Origin: Pseudomonas sp. LP_7_YM
GTDB lineage: Bacteria; Pseudomonadota; Gammaproteobacteria; Pseudomonadales; Pseudomonadaceae
DNA length: 64,000 bases
Direction: 5' to 3'
Assembly: GCF_004364435.1 (NCBI RefSeq)
Contig: NZ_SOCT01000004.1
Coordinates: 310,001-374,000 of the forward strand
The first letter of the stretch is position 1; each line of letters starts with the position of its first letter. The notes below the pieces were generated by a model. That model was given only the letters and a program-made list of their open reading frames with translations. It ran no database searches and had not been told where the DNA came from. Below are positions 18,790-28,944 of this stretch, in pieces. The translations under genes and the position numbers were made by a program.

Positions 18790-21435
18790 ATGCAAGACCT
18801 CGATCCCGTCGAAACCCAGGAATGGCTGGACGCCCTGGAATCGGTTCTCGACAAAGAAGGCGAAGACCGTGCTCATTACCTGATGACCCGTATGGGCGAG
18901 TTGGCCACACGCAGTGGCTCGCAGCTGCCGTACGCCATCACCACGCCGTACCGCAACACCATTCCTGTCACCCACGAAGCACGCATGCCTGGCGACCTGT
19001 TCATGGAACGCCGCATTCGCTCGTTGGTACGTTGGAACGCCTTGGCAATGGTCGTCAAAACCAACATCGGCGATCCGGATCTGGGCGGTCACATCTCCAG
19101 CTTCGCTTCCAGTGCCACCCTGTACGACATCGGTTTTAACTACTTTTTCCAGGCCCCGACCGACGAACACGGCGGCGATCTGATCTACTTCCAGGGTCAT
19201 GCATCGCCAGGCGTCTACGCCCGTGCGTTCATGGAAGGCCGCATTACCGAAGACCAGATGAACAACTTCCGTCAGGAAGTCGATGGCAACGGTCTTTCGT
19301 CCTATCCACACCCGTGGCTGATGAAAGATTTCTGGCAGTTCCCGACCGTTTCGATGGGTCTGGGTCCGATCCAGGCCATCTATCAAGCGCGCTTCATGAA
19401 GTACCTGGAGCACCGCGGCTACATCCCTGAAGGCAAGCAGAAGGTTTGGTGCTTCCTGGGCGACGGCGAGACCGACGAGCCGGAATCCCTGGGCGCCATC
19501 GCTCTGGCCGGTCGCGAGAAGCTGGACAACCTGATCTTCGTCGTCAACTGCAACCTGCAACGTCTGGACGGCCCGGTTCGCGGCAACGCCAAGATCATCC
19601 AGGAACTGGAAGGCGTGTTCCGCGGTGCCCAGTGGAACGTGACCAAGGTCATCTGGGGCCGTTTCTGGGACCCGCTGCTGGCCAAGGATGTCGATGGCAT
19701 CCTGCAACGTCGTATGGACGAAGTCATCGACGGTGAGTACCAGAACTACAAAGCCAAAGACGGTGCTTTCGTTCGCGAACACTTCTTCAACTCGCCAGAA
19801 CTCAAGGCGATGGTTGCAGATATGTCCGACGATGAAATCTGGAAACTCAACCGTGGTGGTCACGACCCGTACAAGGTCTATGCCGCTTACCATCAAGCGG
19901 TTAACCACAAGGGTCAGCCGACCGTGGTTCTGGCCAAGACCATCAAGGGTTACGGCACCGGTGCCGGTGAAGCAAAAAACACCGCGCACAACACCAAGAA
20001 AGTCGACGTGGACAGCCTGCGTCACTTCCGCGACCGCTTCGACATTCCGGTCAAAGACGATCAGCTCGACTCCTTGCCATTCTTCAAACCGGAAGAAGGC
20101 AGCGCCGAAGCCCGTTACCTGAGCGAGCGTCGTGCTGCACTGGGCGGTTTCGTGCCGCAGCGTCGCGCTGAAAGCTTCAGCTTGCCGACCCCGCCATTGG
20201 AAACCCTCAAGGCGATCCTGGACGGCAGCGGCGACCGCGAAATTTCCACCACCATGGCCTTCGTGCGCATCCTGACGCAACTGGTCAAGGACAAGGAAGT
20301 GGGTCAGCGCATCGTGCCGATCATCCCGGACGAAGCCCGTACCTTCGGTATGGAGGGCATGTTCCGTCAACTGGGCATCTACTCATCCGTAGGCCAGCTG
20401 TACGAGCCGGTCGATAAAGAACAAGTGATGTTCTACCGCGAGGACAAGAAAGGTCAGATCCTCGAGGAAGGCATCAACGAAGCAGGCGCCATGTCCTCCT
20501 TCATTGCTGCGGGTACTTCGTACAGCAGCCACAACCAGCCGATGATTCCGTTCTACATTTTCTACTCGATGTTCGGCTTCCAGCGTATTGGCGACCTGGC
20601 CTGGGCTGCAGGCGATAGCCGCACCCGTGGCTTCCTGGTCGGCGGTACTGCCGGTCGCACCACCCTGAACGGCGAAGGGCTGCAGCACGAAGATGGTCAC
20701 AGCCACATCCTGGCTTCGACCATCCCGAACTGCCGCACCTACGACCCGACCTACGGCTACGAGCTGGCGGTGATCATTCAGGACGGCATGAAGAAGATGT
20801 TCGAAGAACAACAGGACGTCTTCTATTACCTGACCGTGATGAACGAATCCTACACCCAGCCAGCCATGCCGGCCGGGGCCGAAGCGGGCATCGTCAAAGG
20901 CATGTACCTGCTGGAAGAAGACACCAAGGAAGGCGCGCACCACGTGCAGCTCCTGGGTTCGGGCACCATCCTGCGCGAAGTACGTGAAGCGGCGAAGATC
21001 CTGCGCGAGCAGTTCAACGTCGGCGCGGACGTCTGGAGCGTCACCAGCTTCAACGAACTGCGTCGCGACGGCCTGGCCGTAGAGCGCAGCAACCGTCTCA
21101 AGCCAGGCCAGAAGCCTCAACTGAGCTACGTTGAAGAATGCCTCAGTGGTCGCAAAGGTCCGGTTGTCGCTTCGACCGACTACATGAAACTGTTCGCTGA
21201 CCAGATCCGTCAGTGGGTTCCGACCAAGGAATACAAAGTCCTGGGTACCGACGGTTTCGGCCGTTCCGACAGCCGCAAGAAGCTGCGTAACTTCTTTGAA
21301 GTTGATCGCCACTTCGTGGTGCTGGCCGCCCTGGAAGCCTTGGCCGATCGCGGCGATATCGAACCTAAAGTGGTGGCTGAAGCCATTACCAAGTTCGGCA
21401 TCGACCCGAATAAACGCAACCCGCTGGACTGCTAA
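18790..21435 (+). CDS. aceE: Pyruvate dehydrogenase E1 component (homodimeric)
   Basis: This 881-residue thiamine-diphosphate enzyme decarboxylates pyruvate and passes the acetyl group to the lipoyl arm of E2 (AceF). The ThDP-binding motif runs from GDGETDEPES at about 224 to the NCNLQ segment near 254. Length and N terminus (MQDLDPVETQEWLDALES) match the proteobacterial homodimeric type. GGAG lies eight bases before ATG 18790. The aceF gene follows after 150 bases. Two operator-like palindromes upstream suggest control by sugar-catabolite level. Confidence 0.98.
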   Translation: MQDLDPVETQEWLDALESVLDKEGEDRAHYLMTRMGELATRSGSQLPYAITTPYRNTIPVTHEARMPGDLFMERRIRSLVRWNALAMVVKTNIGDPDLGGHISSFASSATLYDIGFNYFFQAPTDEHGGDLIYFQGHASPGVYARAFMEGRITEDQMNNFRQEVDGNGLSSYPHPWLMKDFWQFPTVSMGLGPIQAIYQARFMKYLEHRGYIPEGKQKVWCFLGDGETDEPESLGAIALAGREKLDNLIFVVNCNLQRLDGPVRGNAKIIQELEGVFRGAQWNVTKVIWGRFWDPLLAKDVDGILQRRMDEVIDGEYQNYKAKDGAFVREHFFNSPELKAMVADMSDDEIWKLNRGGHDPYKVYAAYHQAVNHKGQPTVVLAKTIKGYGTGAGEAKNTAHNTKKVDVDSLRHFRDRFDIPVKDDQLDSLPFFKPEEGSAEARYLSERRAALGGFVPQRRAESFSLPTPPLETLKAILDGSGDREISTTMAFVRILTQLVKDKEVGQRIVPIIPDEARTFGMEGMFRQLGIYSSVGQLYEPVDKEQVMFYREDKKGQILEEGINEAGAMSSFIAAGTSYSSHNQPMIPFYIFYSMFGFQRIGDLAWAAGDSRTRGFLVGGTAGRTTLNGEGLQHEDGHSHILASTIPNCRTYDPTYGYELAVIIQDGMKKMFEEQQDVFYYLTVMNESYTQPAMPAGAEAGIVKGMYLLEEDTKEGAHHVQLLGSGTILREVREAAKILREQFNVGADVWSVTSFNELRRDGLAVERSNRLKPGQKPQLSYVEECLSGRKGPVVASTDYMKLFADQIRQWVPTKEYKVLGTDGFGRSDSRKKLRNFFEVDRHFVVLAALEALADRGDIEPKVVAEAITKFGIDPNKRNPLDC

Positions 21436-21476
21436 GGTCTGCGCTGAAGATCGTATAGAGCGCTGACAGATCGCGC

Positions 21477-21531
21477 GAAACAGCCTTCGATGCGGAATTT
21501 ACTGCGGTAAATGAGCATCCCGGGCTGTTTC
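21477..21531 (+). other. Long intercistronic hairpin between aceE and aceF
   Basis: A multi-part inverted repeat fills the gap: GAAACAGCC (21477-21485) with GGCTGTTTC (21523-21531), GATGC (21489-21493) with GCATC (21515-21519), and ATTTAC (21497-21502) with GTAAAT (21507-21512) around a TGCG loop. No T-run follows. This suits an RNA-processing or stability element rather than a terminator. Confidence 0.65.
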
Positions 21532-21585
21532 GTTGCTAATGCACCAGCGCAGTCGAGTGAACAGGTTCTCCTAAGGAGAGACATT

Positions 21586-23229
21586 GTGAGTGAGTTAATT
21601 CGCGTACCCGACATCGGCAACGGTGAAGGTGAAGTCATTGAGTTGATGGTCAAGGTCGGTGATCGCATCGAAGCGGACCAGAGCGTGCTGACGCTCGAAT
21701 CGGACAAGGCGAGCATGGAAATCCCTGCGCCAAAAGCCGGTGTGATCAAGGCCATGAAAGTCAAGCTGGGCGACCGCTTGAAAGAAGGCGACGAGCTGTT
21801 CGAACTGGAAGTGGAAGGTGAAGGCGCTGCCGCTCCTGCTGCTGAACCCGCCGCTGCTGCTCCAGCGCCTGCTGCTGAAAAACCCGCTGAAGCCGCCGCG
21901 CCAGCGCCTGCCGCCGCCCCCGCTCCAGCCGCTGAGGCTGCTGTTCAGGACATTCACGTTCCTGACATCGGCTCCTCGGGCAAGGCCCGCATCATCGAGC
22001 TGATGGTCAAGGTCGGCGACAGCATCGAAGCCGATCAGTCGCTGATCACGCTGGAATCCGACAAAGCCTCGATGGAGATCCCGTCTCCAGCCGCCGGCGT
22101 GGTCGAAAGCATCAGCGTCAAGGTCGAAGATGAAGTCGGTACGGGCGACCTGATCCTCAAGCTGAAAGTCGCAGGCGCTGCTCCGGCTCCGGCTGCCGCC
22201 CCGGCACAAACTGCTGCCCCGACTGCGGCCAAGGCCGATGCGCCTGCTGCTGCGCCAGCGCCGAAAGCTGAAGCGGCGCCTGCTCCGACCGCTGCGCCTG
22301 CGCCTGGCGGCGCGAAAGTGCACGCAGGCCCGGCTGTGCGTCAGCTGGCTCGCGAGTTCGGTGTCGAGCTGAACGCGGTGTCCGCGACCGGCCCACATGG
22401 CCGCGTGCTGAAGGAAGACGTGCAGGCGTACGTCAAATCCATCATGACCCAATCCAAGGACGCGCCAGCTACTGGCGGCGCAACCGGTGGCTCGGGCATC
22501 CCTCCCATTCCGGAAGTCGATTTCAGCCGTTTTGGCGAAATCGAAGAAGTGCCGATGACTCGCCTGATGCAACTGGGCGCAAGCGGTCTGCATCGCAGCT
22601 GGTTGAACATTCCGCACGTCACGCAGTTCGACCAGGCCGACATCACCGACCTTGAAGCCTTCCGCGTCGCACAGAAAGCCGTCGCTGAAAAAGCCGGCGT
22701 CAAACTGACCGTGCTGCCCCTGCTGCTCAAGTCCATCGCATACCTGCTCAAGGAATTACCGGACTTCAATAGCTCGCTGGCGCCAAGCGGCAAAGCGGTC
22801 ATTCGCAAGAAGTACTTCCACATCGGTTTCGCGGTGGATACTCCGGATGGCCTGCTGGTGCCTGTCATCAAGAACGTCGATCAGAAGAGCCTGCTGCAGC
22901 TGGCTGCCGAAGCTGCCGAGCTGGCCGAAAAGGCGCGCTCCAAGAAGCTGTCGGCCAACGACATGCAGGGCGCCTGCTTCACCATCTCCAGCCTGGGTCA
23001 CATTGGCGGTACGGGCTTTACGCCAATCGTCAACGCGCCGGAAGTCGCGATCCTGGGCGTGTCCAAGGCCACCATGCAACCGGTGTGGGACGGCAAGGCC
23101 TTCCAGCCGCGCCTGATGCTGCCGCTGTCGCTGTCCTACGATCACCGCGTGATCAACGGTGCCGCGGCTGCTCGCTTCACCAAGCGTCTGGGCGAAGTGC
23201 TGACCGATATCCGTACGATTCTGCTGTAA
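21586..23229 (+). CDS. aceF: Pyruvate dehydrogenase E2, dihydrolipoamide acetyltransferase
   Basis: The 547-residue protein has two lipoyl domains with modified lysines at about 41 and 160, each in an ESDKAS motif. They are joined by long Ala/Pro linkers (about 85-125 and 200-245). A peripheral-subunit-binding domain follows at about 247-285, then the catalytic domain with YDHRVINGAAAARF and active-site His520. The start is GTG 21586, placed after a strong TAAGGAGAG; an in-frame ATG at 21511 lies inside the intercistronic hairpin and is rejected. E2 forms the core of the pyruvate dehydrogenase complex. Confidence 0.98.
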   Translation: MSELIRVPDIGNGEGEVIELMVKVGDRIEADQSVLTLESDKASMEIPAPKAGVIKAMKVKLGDRLKEGDELFELEVEGEGAAAPAAEPAAAAPAPAAEKPAEAAAPAPAAAPAPAAEAAVQDIHVPDIGSSGKARIIELMVKVGDSIEADQSLITLESDKASMEIPSPAAGVVESISVKVEDEVGTGDLILKLKVAGAAPAPAAAPAQTAAPTAAKADAPAAAPAPKAEAAPAPTAAPAPGGAKVHAGPAVRQLAREFGVELNAVSATGPHGRVLKEDVQAYVKSIMTQSKDAPATGGATGGSGIPPIPEVDFSRFGEIEEVPMTRLMQLGASGLHRSWLNIPHVTQFDQADITDLEAFRVAQKAVAEKAGVKLTVLPLLLKSIAYLLKELPDFNSSLAPSGKAVIRKKYFHIGFAVDTPDGLLVPVIKNVDQKSLLQLAAEAAELAEKARSKKLSANDMQGACFTISSLGHIGGTGFTPIVNAPEVAILGVSKATMQPVWDGKAFQPRLMLPLSLSYDHRVINGAAAARFTKRLGEVLTDIRTILL

Positions 23230-23239
23230 GCCTGAAAGG

Positions 23240-23259
23240 CCCGCTCCGTATGGAGCGGG
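23240..23259 (+). terminator. Hairpin after aceF
   Basis: CCCGCTCC (23240-23247) and GGAGCGGG (23252-23259) form a perfect 8-bp stem with a GTAT loop, eleven bases after the aceF stop. Only scattered T residues follow, so it may act together with the stronger terminator 36 bases downstream. Confidence 0.6.
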
Positions 23260-23294
23260 TCTGTACTGTTTTCGAGCTGCCACGCTCGTACCTC

Positions 23295-23322
23295 AACCCC
23301 GCTGATTGGCGGGGCTTTTTTT
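23295..23322 (+). terminator. Rho-independent terminator of aceEF
   Basis: CCCCGC (23297-23302) pairs with GCGGGG (23309-23314) around a six-base loop, followed by C and seven T residues (23316-23322). This is a textbook intrinsic terminator. The remaining ~320 bases before dipA show no gene or clear site. Confidence 0.85.
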
Positions 23323-23644
23323 GCCTGTCCTTGACCGAAGTACGCCACGGCTTAGCGGTCCGCGATCAAGCGAATGAACCCACCCACTTCCCCGCTCGCC
23401 ACAAGTCGCCAGCTACAGCTAAGCGTATGCCTGCCGATACCCTGACATGGGCCAGCATTTGCCGCCCGTGCGCATCAATACCGACCAACAACCTTCAGCC
23501 GATCGCCGTTTTGTCGACAGATTTATAGCACTAAGCCATCGTGCTCACTTGTCAGCCCGTGCGCCATGATGCAACCTTGCAACACGCGATTTCACAATGG
23601 GCTGATCGCCCGTGCGCGACTGTACCCTTAAAGCGAGTTTCTTC

Positions 23645-26338
23645 ATGAAAAGCCAACCTGATGCTGCCGCCCGCTCGGCAGCCGAGGTCGTGACGCAATT
23701 GCCGGTGCCCTCGCGGCTCGGCATGCTGCGTTTCGAGCGGCTGAATGAGGCCAGTTGGGCGTTGCTTTATCTGGACCCCAACTGCGAGAAGCAATTTGAC
23801 ATGCCGGCCATGGAACTGTGCGCACTCATCGGCGCACCGTATGCCAGTCTGATGGAGCCTGAAGCTCGCTATCAGCTGCACGATGCGATCCAGACCCAGC
23901 TCGCCGGCAGCTCGCATTACGTGATCCGCTACACGCTGCACACCACCCGCGGCCCGCTGGGCGTGCTGGAGATCGGTGAAGGCTATCGCCAGCGCAACCG
24001 TGAGCTTCTGCGCGGGTATCTGATGGTGGTCGATCAAGTCTTCGATTCCAGCGAACTGGCGTTCAGCCCGGATCTGGAGGTTCAGAATTCACGTTTGCAA
24101 ATCGCCCTGGAATTGAACCAGCGTGCTCAGCACGAACAGCTCAAGCATCTGGAGCGCGTCCGTGCGCAACAGAGTCTGATCCTGCGCCTGGCACGGCATC
24201 GCTACAGCTCCAGCAACTCGCTGCAGGAAGCAGCGCAGTTGATTACCAAGAGCGCGTGCGAGATTTACGACATTCCCCGCGCTGCGATCTGGAACCTCGT
24301 CGGCAAGACGCTTGAACCCATTGCCGAATACCGCCGCCAAACCGGTGAGTATCTCAGGGCCCAAGCGGTCGATATCAGTCGCTTTCCCCTTTATCTCGAA
24401 GCTTTGCACACCAGTCGCGCCATCGACGCCAGCGATATCGCGCAGGACCCGCGCACCCGGGAGCTGGCCGAGTGTCTGCTGCCACGTCACATCCATGCCA
24501 TTCTCGACGCCAGCATACGCATCGATGGACAGGTGGTCGGCGTGCTGTGCCTTGACCACAATGAAACGGCTCGCGAGTGGCAGTCAGACGAGATCGCGTT
24601 CGCTGGCGAACTGGCCGACCAGTTTGCCCAAGTCATCAACAACCACAACCGCCGCACTGCCACCAACGCCTTGCACCTGTTCCAGCGTGCGGTCGAACAG
24701 AGTGCCAATGCATTTCTGCTGGTCAACTGCGACGGTGTGGTGGAGTACGTGAACCCCAGTTTTACAGAGATCACCCAGTACTCTGCCGATGAAGTCCACG
24801 GCCATCGTCTGTCGGAACTGCCGGCACTGGAAAACCTCGGTTCATTGCTGCTCGACGCCAACTCAAGTCTGACCAGCGGTAACAGTTGGCAAGGCGAATT
24901 CAAGAGCCGGCGCAAGAATCTGGAGCCCTACTGGGGTCAGCTCTCGATCTCCAAGGTGTATGGCGACAATCGCGAGCTTACCCATTACATCGGTATCTAC
25001 GAAGACATCACCCAGGCCAAGCTCTCCCAGCAGCGGATCGAGCGCCTGGCGTACACCGATAACCTGACCAATCTGGGCAACCGTCCGGCGTTTATTCGCA
25101 ACCTCGACGAGCATTTCGCCCGGGATGTCGAAACACCGATCAGCCTGCTGCTGGTGGACATCGACAACTTCAAACGCATCAACGACAGCCTGGGCCACCA
25201 GACCGGCGACAAGTTGCTGATCAGCCTCGCCCGGCGTCTGCGTAACAGCCTGAGCCCGACCGGGATCCTCGCCCGCTTTGCCAGTAACGAGTTCGCCGTT
25301 CTGCTGGACGATGCCGGCCCTGAAGAAGGCCAGCGCATCGCCAGCCAGCTGCTGGATACGCTGGACAAGCCGATGTTCGTCGACAACCAGTTGATCAGCG
25401 TGACCGGCTCGGTGGGGCTGGCCTGCGCACCGCTGCACGGGCGCGATCCACAGACCCTTATGAAGAACGCTGGACTTGCGCTGCACAAGGCCAAGGCCAA
25501 CGGCAAGCATCAGGTCCAGGTGTTCACCGAAGCACTCAACGCCGAAGCCAGCTACAAGCTATTCGTCGAAAACAACCTGCGCCGCGCCTTGACGCAAAAC
25601 GAACTGGAAGTGTTCTACCAGCCCAAACTCTGTCTGCGCTCGGGTCGGCTATTGGGAATGGAAGCGCTGCTGCGCTGGAATCATCCGGAAAAGGGCATGA
25701 TCCGCCCGGACCAGTTCATCAGCGTGGCCGAGGAAACCGGCCTGATCATCCCGATCGGCAAGTGGGTGGCGCGTCAGTCGTGCCGCATGAGCAAGCAACT
25801 GACGGCCGCCGGCTACGGCAAGCTGCACGTCGCGATCAACGTTTCGCCCAAGCAGTTCTCCGATCCGGAACTCGTCAGTTCTCTGGCCAGCATCCTGCGT
25901 GAAGAACAACTCGATCCTTCGCTACTGGAACTGGAGCTGACGGAAGGCTTGCTGCTGGAGGCCACCGAAGACACGCGCCTGCAACTGGAGTCGCTGAAAA
26001 CCCTGGGCCTGACACTGGCCATGGACGATTTCGGCACCGGTTATTCGTCGTTCAGCTACCTGAAGAAATTTCCCATCGATGTGATCAAGATCGACCGCAG
26101 CTTCATCCGCGACATACCGGATGATCAGGACGACATGGAAATCACCTCGGCGGTCATCGCCATGGCGCACAACCTCAAGCTGACCGTAGTCGCCGAGGGC
26201 ATCGAAACCGCCGAGCAACTGGCCTTCCTTCGCCGGCACCGCTGCGATGTCGGCCAGGGTTATCTGTTCGACAAGCCGATCCCCGGCGAAGACCTGATCA
26301 ACGCCTTGCGCCGCTACCCTCGCGGGCCGCGGGCCTGA
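23645..26338 (+). CDS. dipA: c-di-GMP phosphodiesterase DipA (GAF-PAS-GGDEF-EAL)
   Basis: The protein has 897 residues. Order: an N-terminal region, GAF at about 195-340, PAS at about 350-460, GGDEF at about 470-630 and EAL at about 645-890. The GGDEF signature is degenerate (ASNEF, 546-550), so cyclase activity is not expected. The EAL domain keeps E673 in [23 protein letters not shown] and EGIET, so phosphodiesterase activity is expected. P. aeruginosa DipA has the same ASNEF/EAL pattern and the same place between aceF and msrA; there it is needed for biofilm dispersal. ATG 23645 fits the family start MKSQPDAA; a GTG at 23612 is less likely. Confidence 0.95.
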   Translation: MKSQPDAAARSAAEVVTQLPVPSRLGMLRFERLNEASWALLYLDPNCEKQFDMPAMELCALIGAPYASLMEPEARYQLHDAIQTQLAGSSHYVIRYTLHTTRGPLGVLEIGEGYRQRNRELLRGYLMVVDQVFDSSELAFSPDLEVQNSRLQIALELNQRAQHEQLKHLERVRAQQSLILRLARHRYSSSNSLQEAAQLITKSACEIYDIPRAAIWNLVGKTLEPIAEYRRQTGEYLRAQAVDISRFPLYLEALHTSRAIDASDIAQDPRTRELAECLLPRHIHAILDASIRIDGQVVGVLCLDHNETAREWQSDEIAFAGELADQFAQVINNHNRRTATNALHLFQRAVEQSANAFLLVNCDGVVEYVNPSFTEITQYSADEVHGHRLSELPALENLGSLLLDANSSLTSGNSWQGEFKSRRKNLEPYWGQLSISKVYGDNRELTHYIGIYEDITQAKLSQQRIERLAYTDNLTNLGNRPAFIRNLDEHFARDVETPISLLLVDIDNFKRINDSLGHQTGDKLLISLARRLRNSLSPTGILARFASNEFAVLLDDAGPEEGQRIASQLLDTLDKPMFVDNQLISVTGSVGLACAPLHGRDPQTLMKNAGLALHKAKANGKHQVQVFTEALNAEASYKLFVENNLRRALTQNELEVFYQPKLCLRSGRLLGMEALLRWNHPEKGMIRPDQFISVAEETGLIIPIGKWVARQSCRMSKQLTAAGYGKLHVAINVSPKQFSDPELVSSLASILREEQLDPSLLELELTEGLLLEATEDTRLQLESLKTLGLTLAMDDFGTGYSSFSYLKKFPIDVIKIDRSFIRDIPDDQDDMEITSAVIAMAHNLKLTVVAEGIETAEQLAFLRRHRCDVGQGYLFDKPIPGEDLINALRRYPRGPRA

Positions 26339-26456
26339 GTCATCTCACCGGCTCTTTCCCCCTCTGGTCTTGTTCGGCAAACTGGTCGTTTTTCCTTTGA
26401 GTCAGAAAATTCTGACCCCACTTATGGCAGTCACCTGCCCAGAGAGGATTGACCTC

Positions 26457-27116
26457 ATGGCCCTGCGCTCGGAAATTCTTGTGAACAAAAACGATATGCC
26501 AACCGCCCAGCAAGCGCTGCCGGGCCGTGAAACGCCGATGGCCTTGCCAGAGACACACTTCGTCAATGGCCGCCCGCTGCTGGGGCCGTTCTTTGAAGAC
26601 GTCGAATTTGCCATTTTCGGTCTGGGCTGCTTTTGGGGCGCCGAACGTCGTTTCTGGCAGCGTGAAGGCGTCGTCACCACAGTCGTCGGCTACGCAGGCG
26701 GCTTTACGCCTAACCCGACGTACGAGGAAGTCTGCTCGGGGCTCACAGGCCACAGCGAAGTGGTGCTGGTGGTGTATGAACCGGAGAAAATCAGCTACGA
26801 GGCGTTGCTGGCGATGTTCTGGGAGCTGCACAACCCGACCCAGGGCATGCGCCAGGGCAACGACATCGGCACCCAGTACCGCTCGGTGATCTATGCGACC
26901 AAACCTGAGCAACTGGAAGCCGCCAAGGCCAGCGCTAAGGTGTTTCAGGATCAACTAACCAAAGCCGGGCTGGGCGAGATCACCACCGAGATCGACGAAG
27001 CCCCGACCATGTATTTCGCCGAGGCCTATCATCAGCAATATCTGGCGAAGAACCCGCAGGGTTACTGCGGGATTGGCGGAACAGGTGTATGCATGCCGCC
27101 GAGTCTGAATCCTTAA
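26457..27116 (+). CDS. msrA: Peptide methionine (S)-S-oxide reductase MsrA
   Basis: The 219-residue enzyme reduces the S-form of methionine sulfoxide in proteins, with thioredoxin as the usual final reductant. The catalytic cysteine is Cys58 in GLGCFWG, and resolving cysteines lie in the C-terminal [13 protein letters not shown] 26457 has AGAGAGGA upstream; an earlier in-frame start lacks support. Length is typical of the Pseudomonas long form. Confidence 0.97.
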   Translation: MALRSEILVNKNDMPTAQQALPGRETPMALPETHFVNGRPLLGPFFEDVEFAIFGLGCFWGAERRFWQREGVVTTVVGYAGGFTPNPTYEEVCSGLTGHSEVVLVVYEPEKISYEALLAMFWELHNPTQGMRQGNDIGTQYRSVIYATKPEQLEAAKASAKVFQDQLTKAGLGEITTEIDEAPTMYFAEAYHQQYLAKNPQGYCGIGGTGVCMPPSLNP

Positions 27117-27254
27117 GGAAGATCGCGGCACGCCCGGGCGTTGAATGGACCGGGGCGTACCTGTGCCCGGAGGGGTGGGAGGCTTGCCAGCGATCTACCG
27201 CGCAGCGGTAATAAATCCGATAAGCCGAACCATCTGTCAGAACACAAGTGCCCT

Positions 27255-27360
27255 GATCGTTCCCACACACTGCGTGGGAATGCCGCTCTGCGTCGACTAT
27301 CGTGGTGATGCGCAACGTCACGGTGTGCGTTACCACGCGAAGTGTAGGAACGATCATCGC
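27255..27360. repeat. Degenerate GATCGTTCCCACGC-type palindromic repeat
   Basis: GATCGTTCCCACACACTGCG (from 27255) continues into GTGGGAATGCCG, and an inverted GGAACGATC stands at 27348-27356. The same family occurs as a tandem array near 46988. The rest of 27117-27406 shows no gene. Confidence 0.6.
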
Positions 27361-27406
27361 CGGCAAGCGCGCTTCTACCTTTTAGGCGGCGTCTAGGTGG
27401 CGTCGA

Positions 27407-28249
27407 TCACGCCTCAGCAATCAGCCAATCCATCCGCCAATCCCCTTGGGTCTGCCCCAGTTTATCGGCCAGCCAGGGCAGCAATTCTCGCAACTCCTCT
27501 TCCAGCCCCCACGGCGGATTGGCAATCGCCAAGCCTGAGCCGTTGAGGCTGTTCGGTGTGTCCAGCGGGTGCACCAGCAATTCGACACGCAGCAGCTTTG
27601 GCGCACCGGTTTCGGCCAGATCCTGATAAAAACGCTTGAGCGCACGCTGATCCTTGATCGGGTACCAGATCGCTGCAACCGTCTGCCGCATGCGGCCGAT
27701 GGTCTCTTTCAGCGCAACCGAACAGCGCTTCATTTCGTCCAGCTGTTCGAAAGGCGGATCGATCAGCATCACAGCACGCTTCTCCTGCACCGGCAGCAAG
27801 GCACGCGGCACATGCCAGCCCTCGCCCAGATGCACGGCGACGCGGCGATCGTATTTCATGTTGTCCTTGAGCAGCGCGCCATCTTCAGGATGTTTCTCGT
27901 TGAGCAACACACGGTCCTGCTCACGGGTCACGCGGCGCGCCAGCTCAGGGGAGCCGGGGTAATAACGCAGCTCGCCGGTCTTGCGGTTCATGTGGCGAAT
28001 CTCATCCATGTAACCGGCCGCCACTGCGGGAATATCATCTGCCTCCCAAAGACGGCCAATCCCTTCGATCCATTCACCAGTGCGCGTGGCCTGATCGCCC
28101 TGCAGGTCGTAAAGACCCAGGCCCGCATGGGTGTCGATATAGGCGAGCGGTTGTTCCTTGCGCGACATCAGCGCGATCAAGCGAGTCAGGACGATATGTT
28201 TCAAGACGTCGGCATGGTTGCCGGCGTGGAAGGCGTGACGGTAATTCAT
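27407..28249 (-). CDS. rlmJ: 23S rRNA (adenine-2030-N6)-methyltransferase RlmJ
   Basis: This 280-residue SAM-dependent methyltransferase begins MNYRHAFHAGNHADVLKHIV, the family signature. It has the N6-adenine methyltransferase motif DPPF at 164-167 (LIDPPFEQ). RlmJ modifies A2030 of 23S rRNA during assembly of the large ribosomal subunit. ATG 28249 is preceded by CAGGAGC; a longer open frame upstream lacks a site and crosses a terminator. It is convergent with msrA. Confidence 0.95.
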   Translation of the reverse strand: MNYRHAFHAGNHADVLKHIVLTRLIALMSRKEQPLAYIDTHAGLGLYDLQGDQATRTGEWIEGIGRLWEADDIPAVAAGYMDEIRHMNRKTGELRYYPGSPELARRVTREQDRVLLNEKHPEDGALLKDNMKYDRRVAVHLGEGWHVPRALLPVQEKRAVMLIDPPFEQLDEMKRCSVALKETIGRMRQTVAAIWYPIKDQRALKRFYQDLAETGAPKLLRVELLVHPLDTPNSLNGSGLAIANPPWGLEEELRELLPWLADKLGQTQGDWRMDWLIAEA

Positions 28250-28339
28250 GGCAGCTCCTGGAAGGCTGCGCAGTTTAGCAAAACAGCCAGTTTTGCGCAG
28301 ACCGCTCGTAGTCCGAACCCCGTCAGCCCAAACGACAGG

Positions 28340-28440
28340 CAAAAAAAGCCCCGGTTAAGCCGTTACAAAACCGGGGTTGAGGTAATTACTCGGACCAGAA
28401 GGTGACCAAACCTTGGTTCGAGCAATGTTAAGTGAGGCCA
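28340..28440 (-). ncRNA. Candidate small RNA ending at the rlmJ-upstream terminator
   Basis: The terminator at 28341-28379 needs an upstream transcript. The ~60 bases before it on the minus strand have no ORF and contain a hairpin ACCAAGGTTTGGT. A CATAAT hexamer (28440-28445) could be a -10 element; the only good -35 match (TTGACT, 28473-28468) is 22 bases away, too far for standard spacing. A transcript of roughly 95 nt is suggested. No known Pseudomonas small RNA was recognised. Confidence 0.4.
28341..28379 (-). terminator. Minus-strand rho-independent terminator upstream of rlmJ
   Basis: Read on the minus strand, AACCCCGGTT and AACCGGGG form a strong GC stem around a loop of about 12 bases, followed by C and seven T residues. 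The plus strand has no T-run on its distal side. It therefore ends a leftward transcript coming from right of 28380, although no leftward protein gene is close on that side. Confidence 0.8.
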
Positions 28441-28578
28441 TTATGCCGAATTAACCAAACGGTACATAGTCAAAACCGACACACTGATGTGCAGGGCAGA
28501 CATTGCCGACGACAGGTATTGCCCAGCGCAGGCAGCGCTACCAGAATCGGCTCAATCTCAATAAAAGGAGCGAGCGTA

Positions 28579-28854
28579 ATGATGCATGCCGACCTGATCG
28601 ACCAGGATGATCTATTGGGACAACTCCGGTCCCTGGGCTTTGAAATGCCATCGGGCGCCACCGCCGAGCAAGCCTGCGCCCAAGCGGTGTGCGGCCTTAA
28701 CGAAGACCGCGCCCGGGCGTTGCGTCAGTTGGTGGAGAAGATGCTCAGCGCCAGCGCGACCATCCTGCCGGCGGTGCGTCAGGCGATCGATCAGCAGTTG
28801 TTGCCGGCGTTGGCGCATTATCAGCATGCCTGTGGAAAGCATGACGTCGCTTGA
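28579..28854 (+). CDS. Small conserved-looking protein of unknown function, 91 aa
   Basis: The start ATG 28579 has an excellent AAAGGAG eight bases upstream; a second ATG follows directly. The protein is acidic at the N terminus (MMHADLIDQDDLLGQLRSLGF) and looks mostly helical, with two cysteines near residues 33 and 37. It has no signal peptide or membrane segment. Good initiation signals and typical Pseudomonas codon use support a real gene. No family is recognised and no function is assigned. Confidence 0.65.
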   Translation: MMHADLIDQDDLLGQLRSLGFEMPSGATAEQACAQAVCGLNEDRARALRQLVEKMLSASATILPAVRQAIDQQLLPALAHYQHACGKHDVA

Positions 28855-28944
28855 TCCAGCGTATAACGCTGGCGGTGCTGGAGTTCATTCATATCCCGTC
28901 AATTGGCCACGGCGTCAACTTTCCGAGCGCAGAGTCCCGCGAGA

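Noticed and set aside
18673..20370. 565-codon minus-strand frame over aceE
   Set aside because: Shadow of the strongly coding aceE gene, common in GC-rich DNA.
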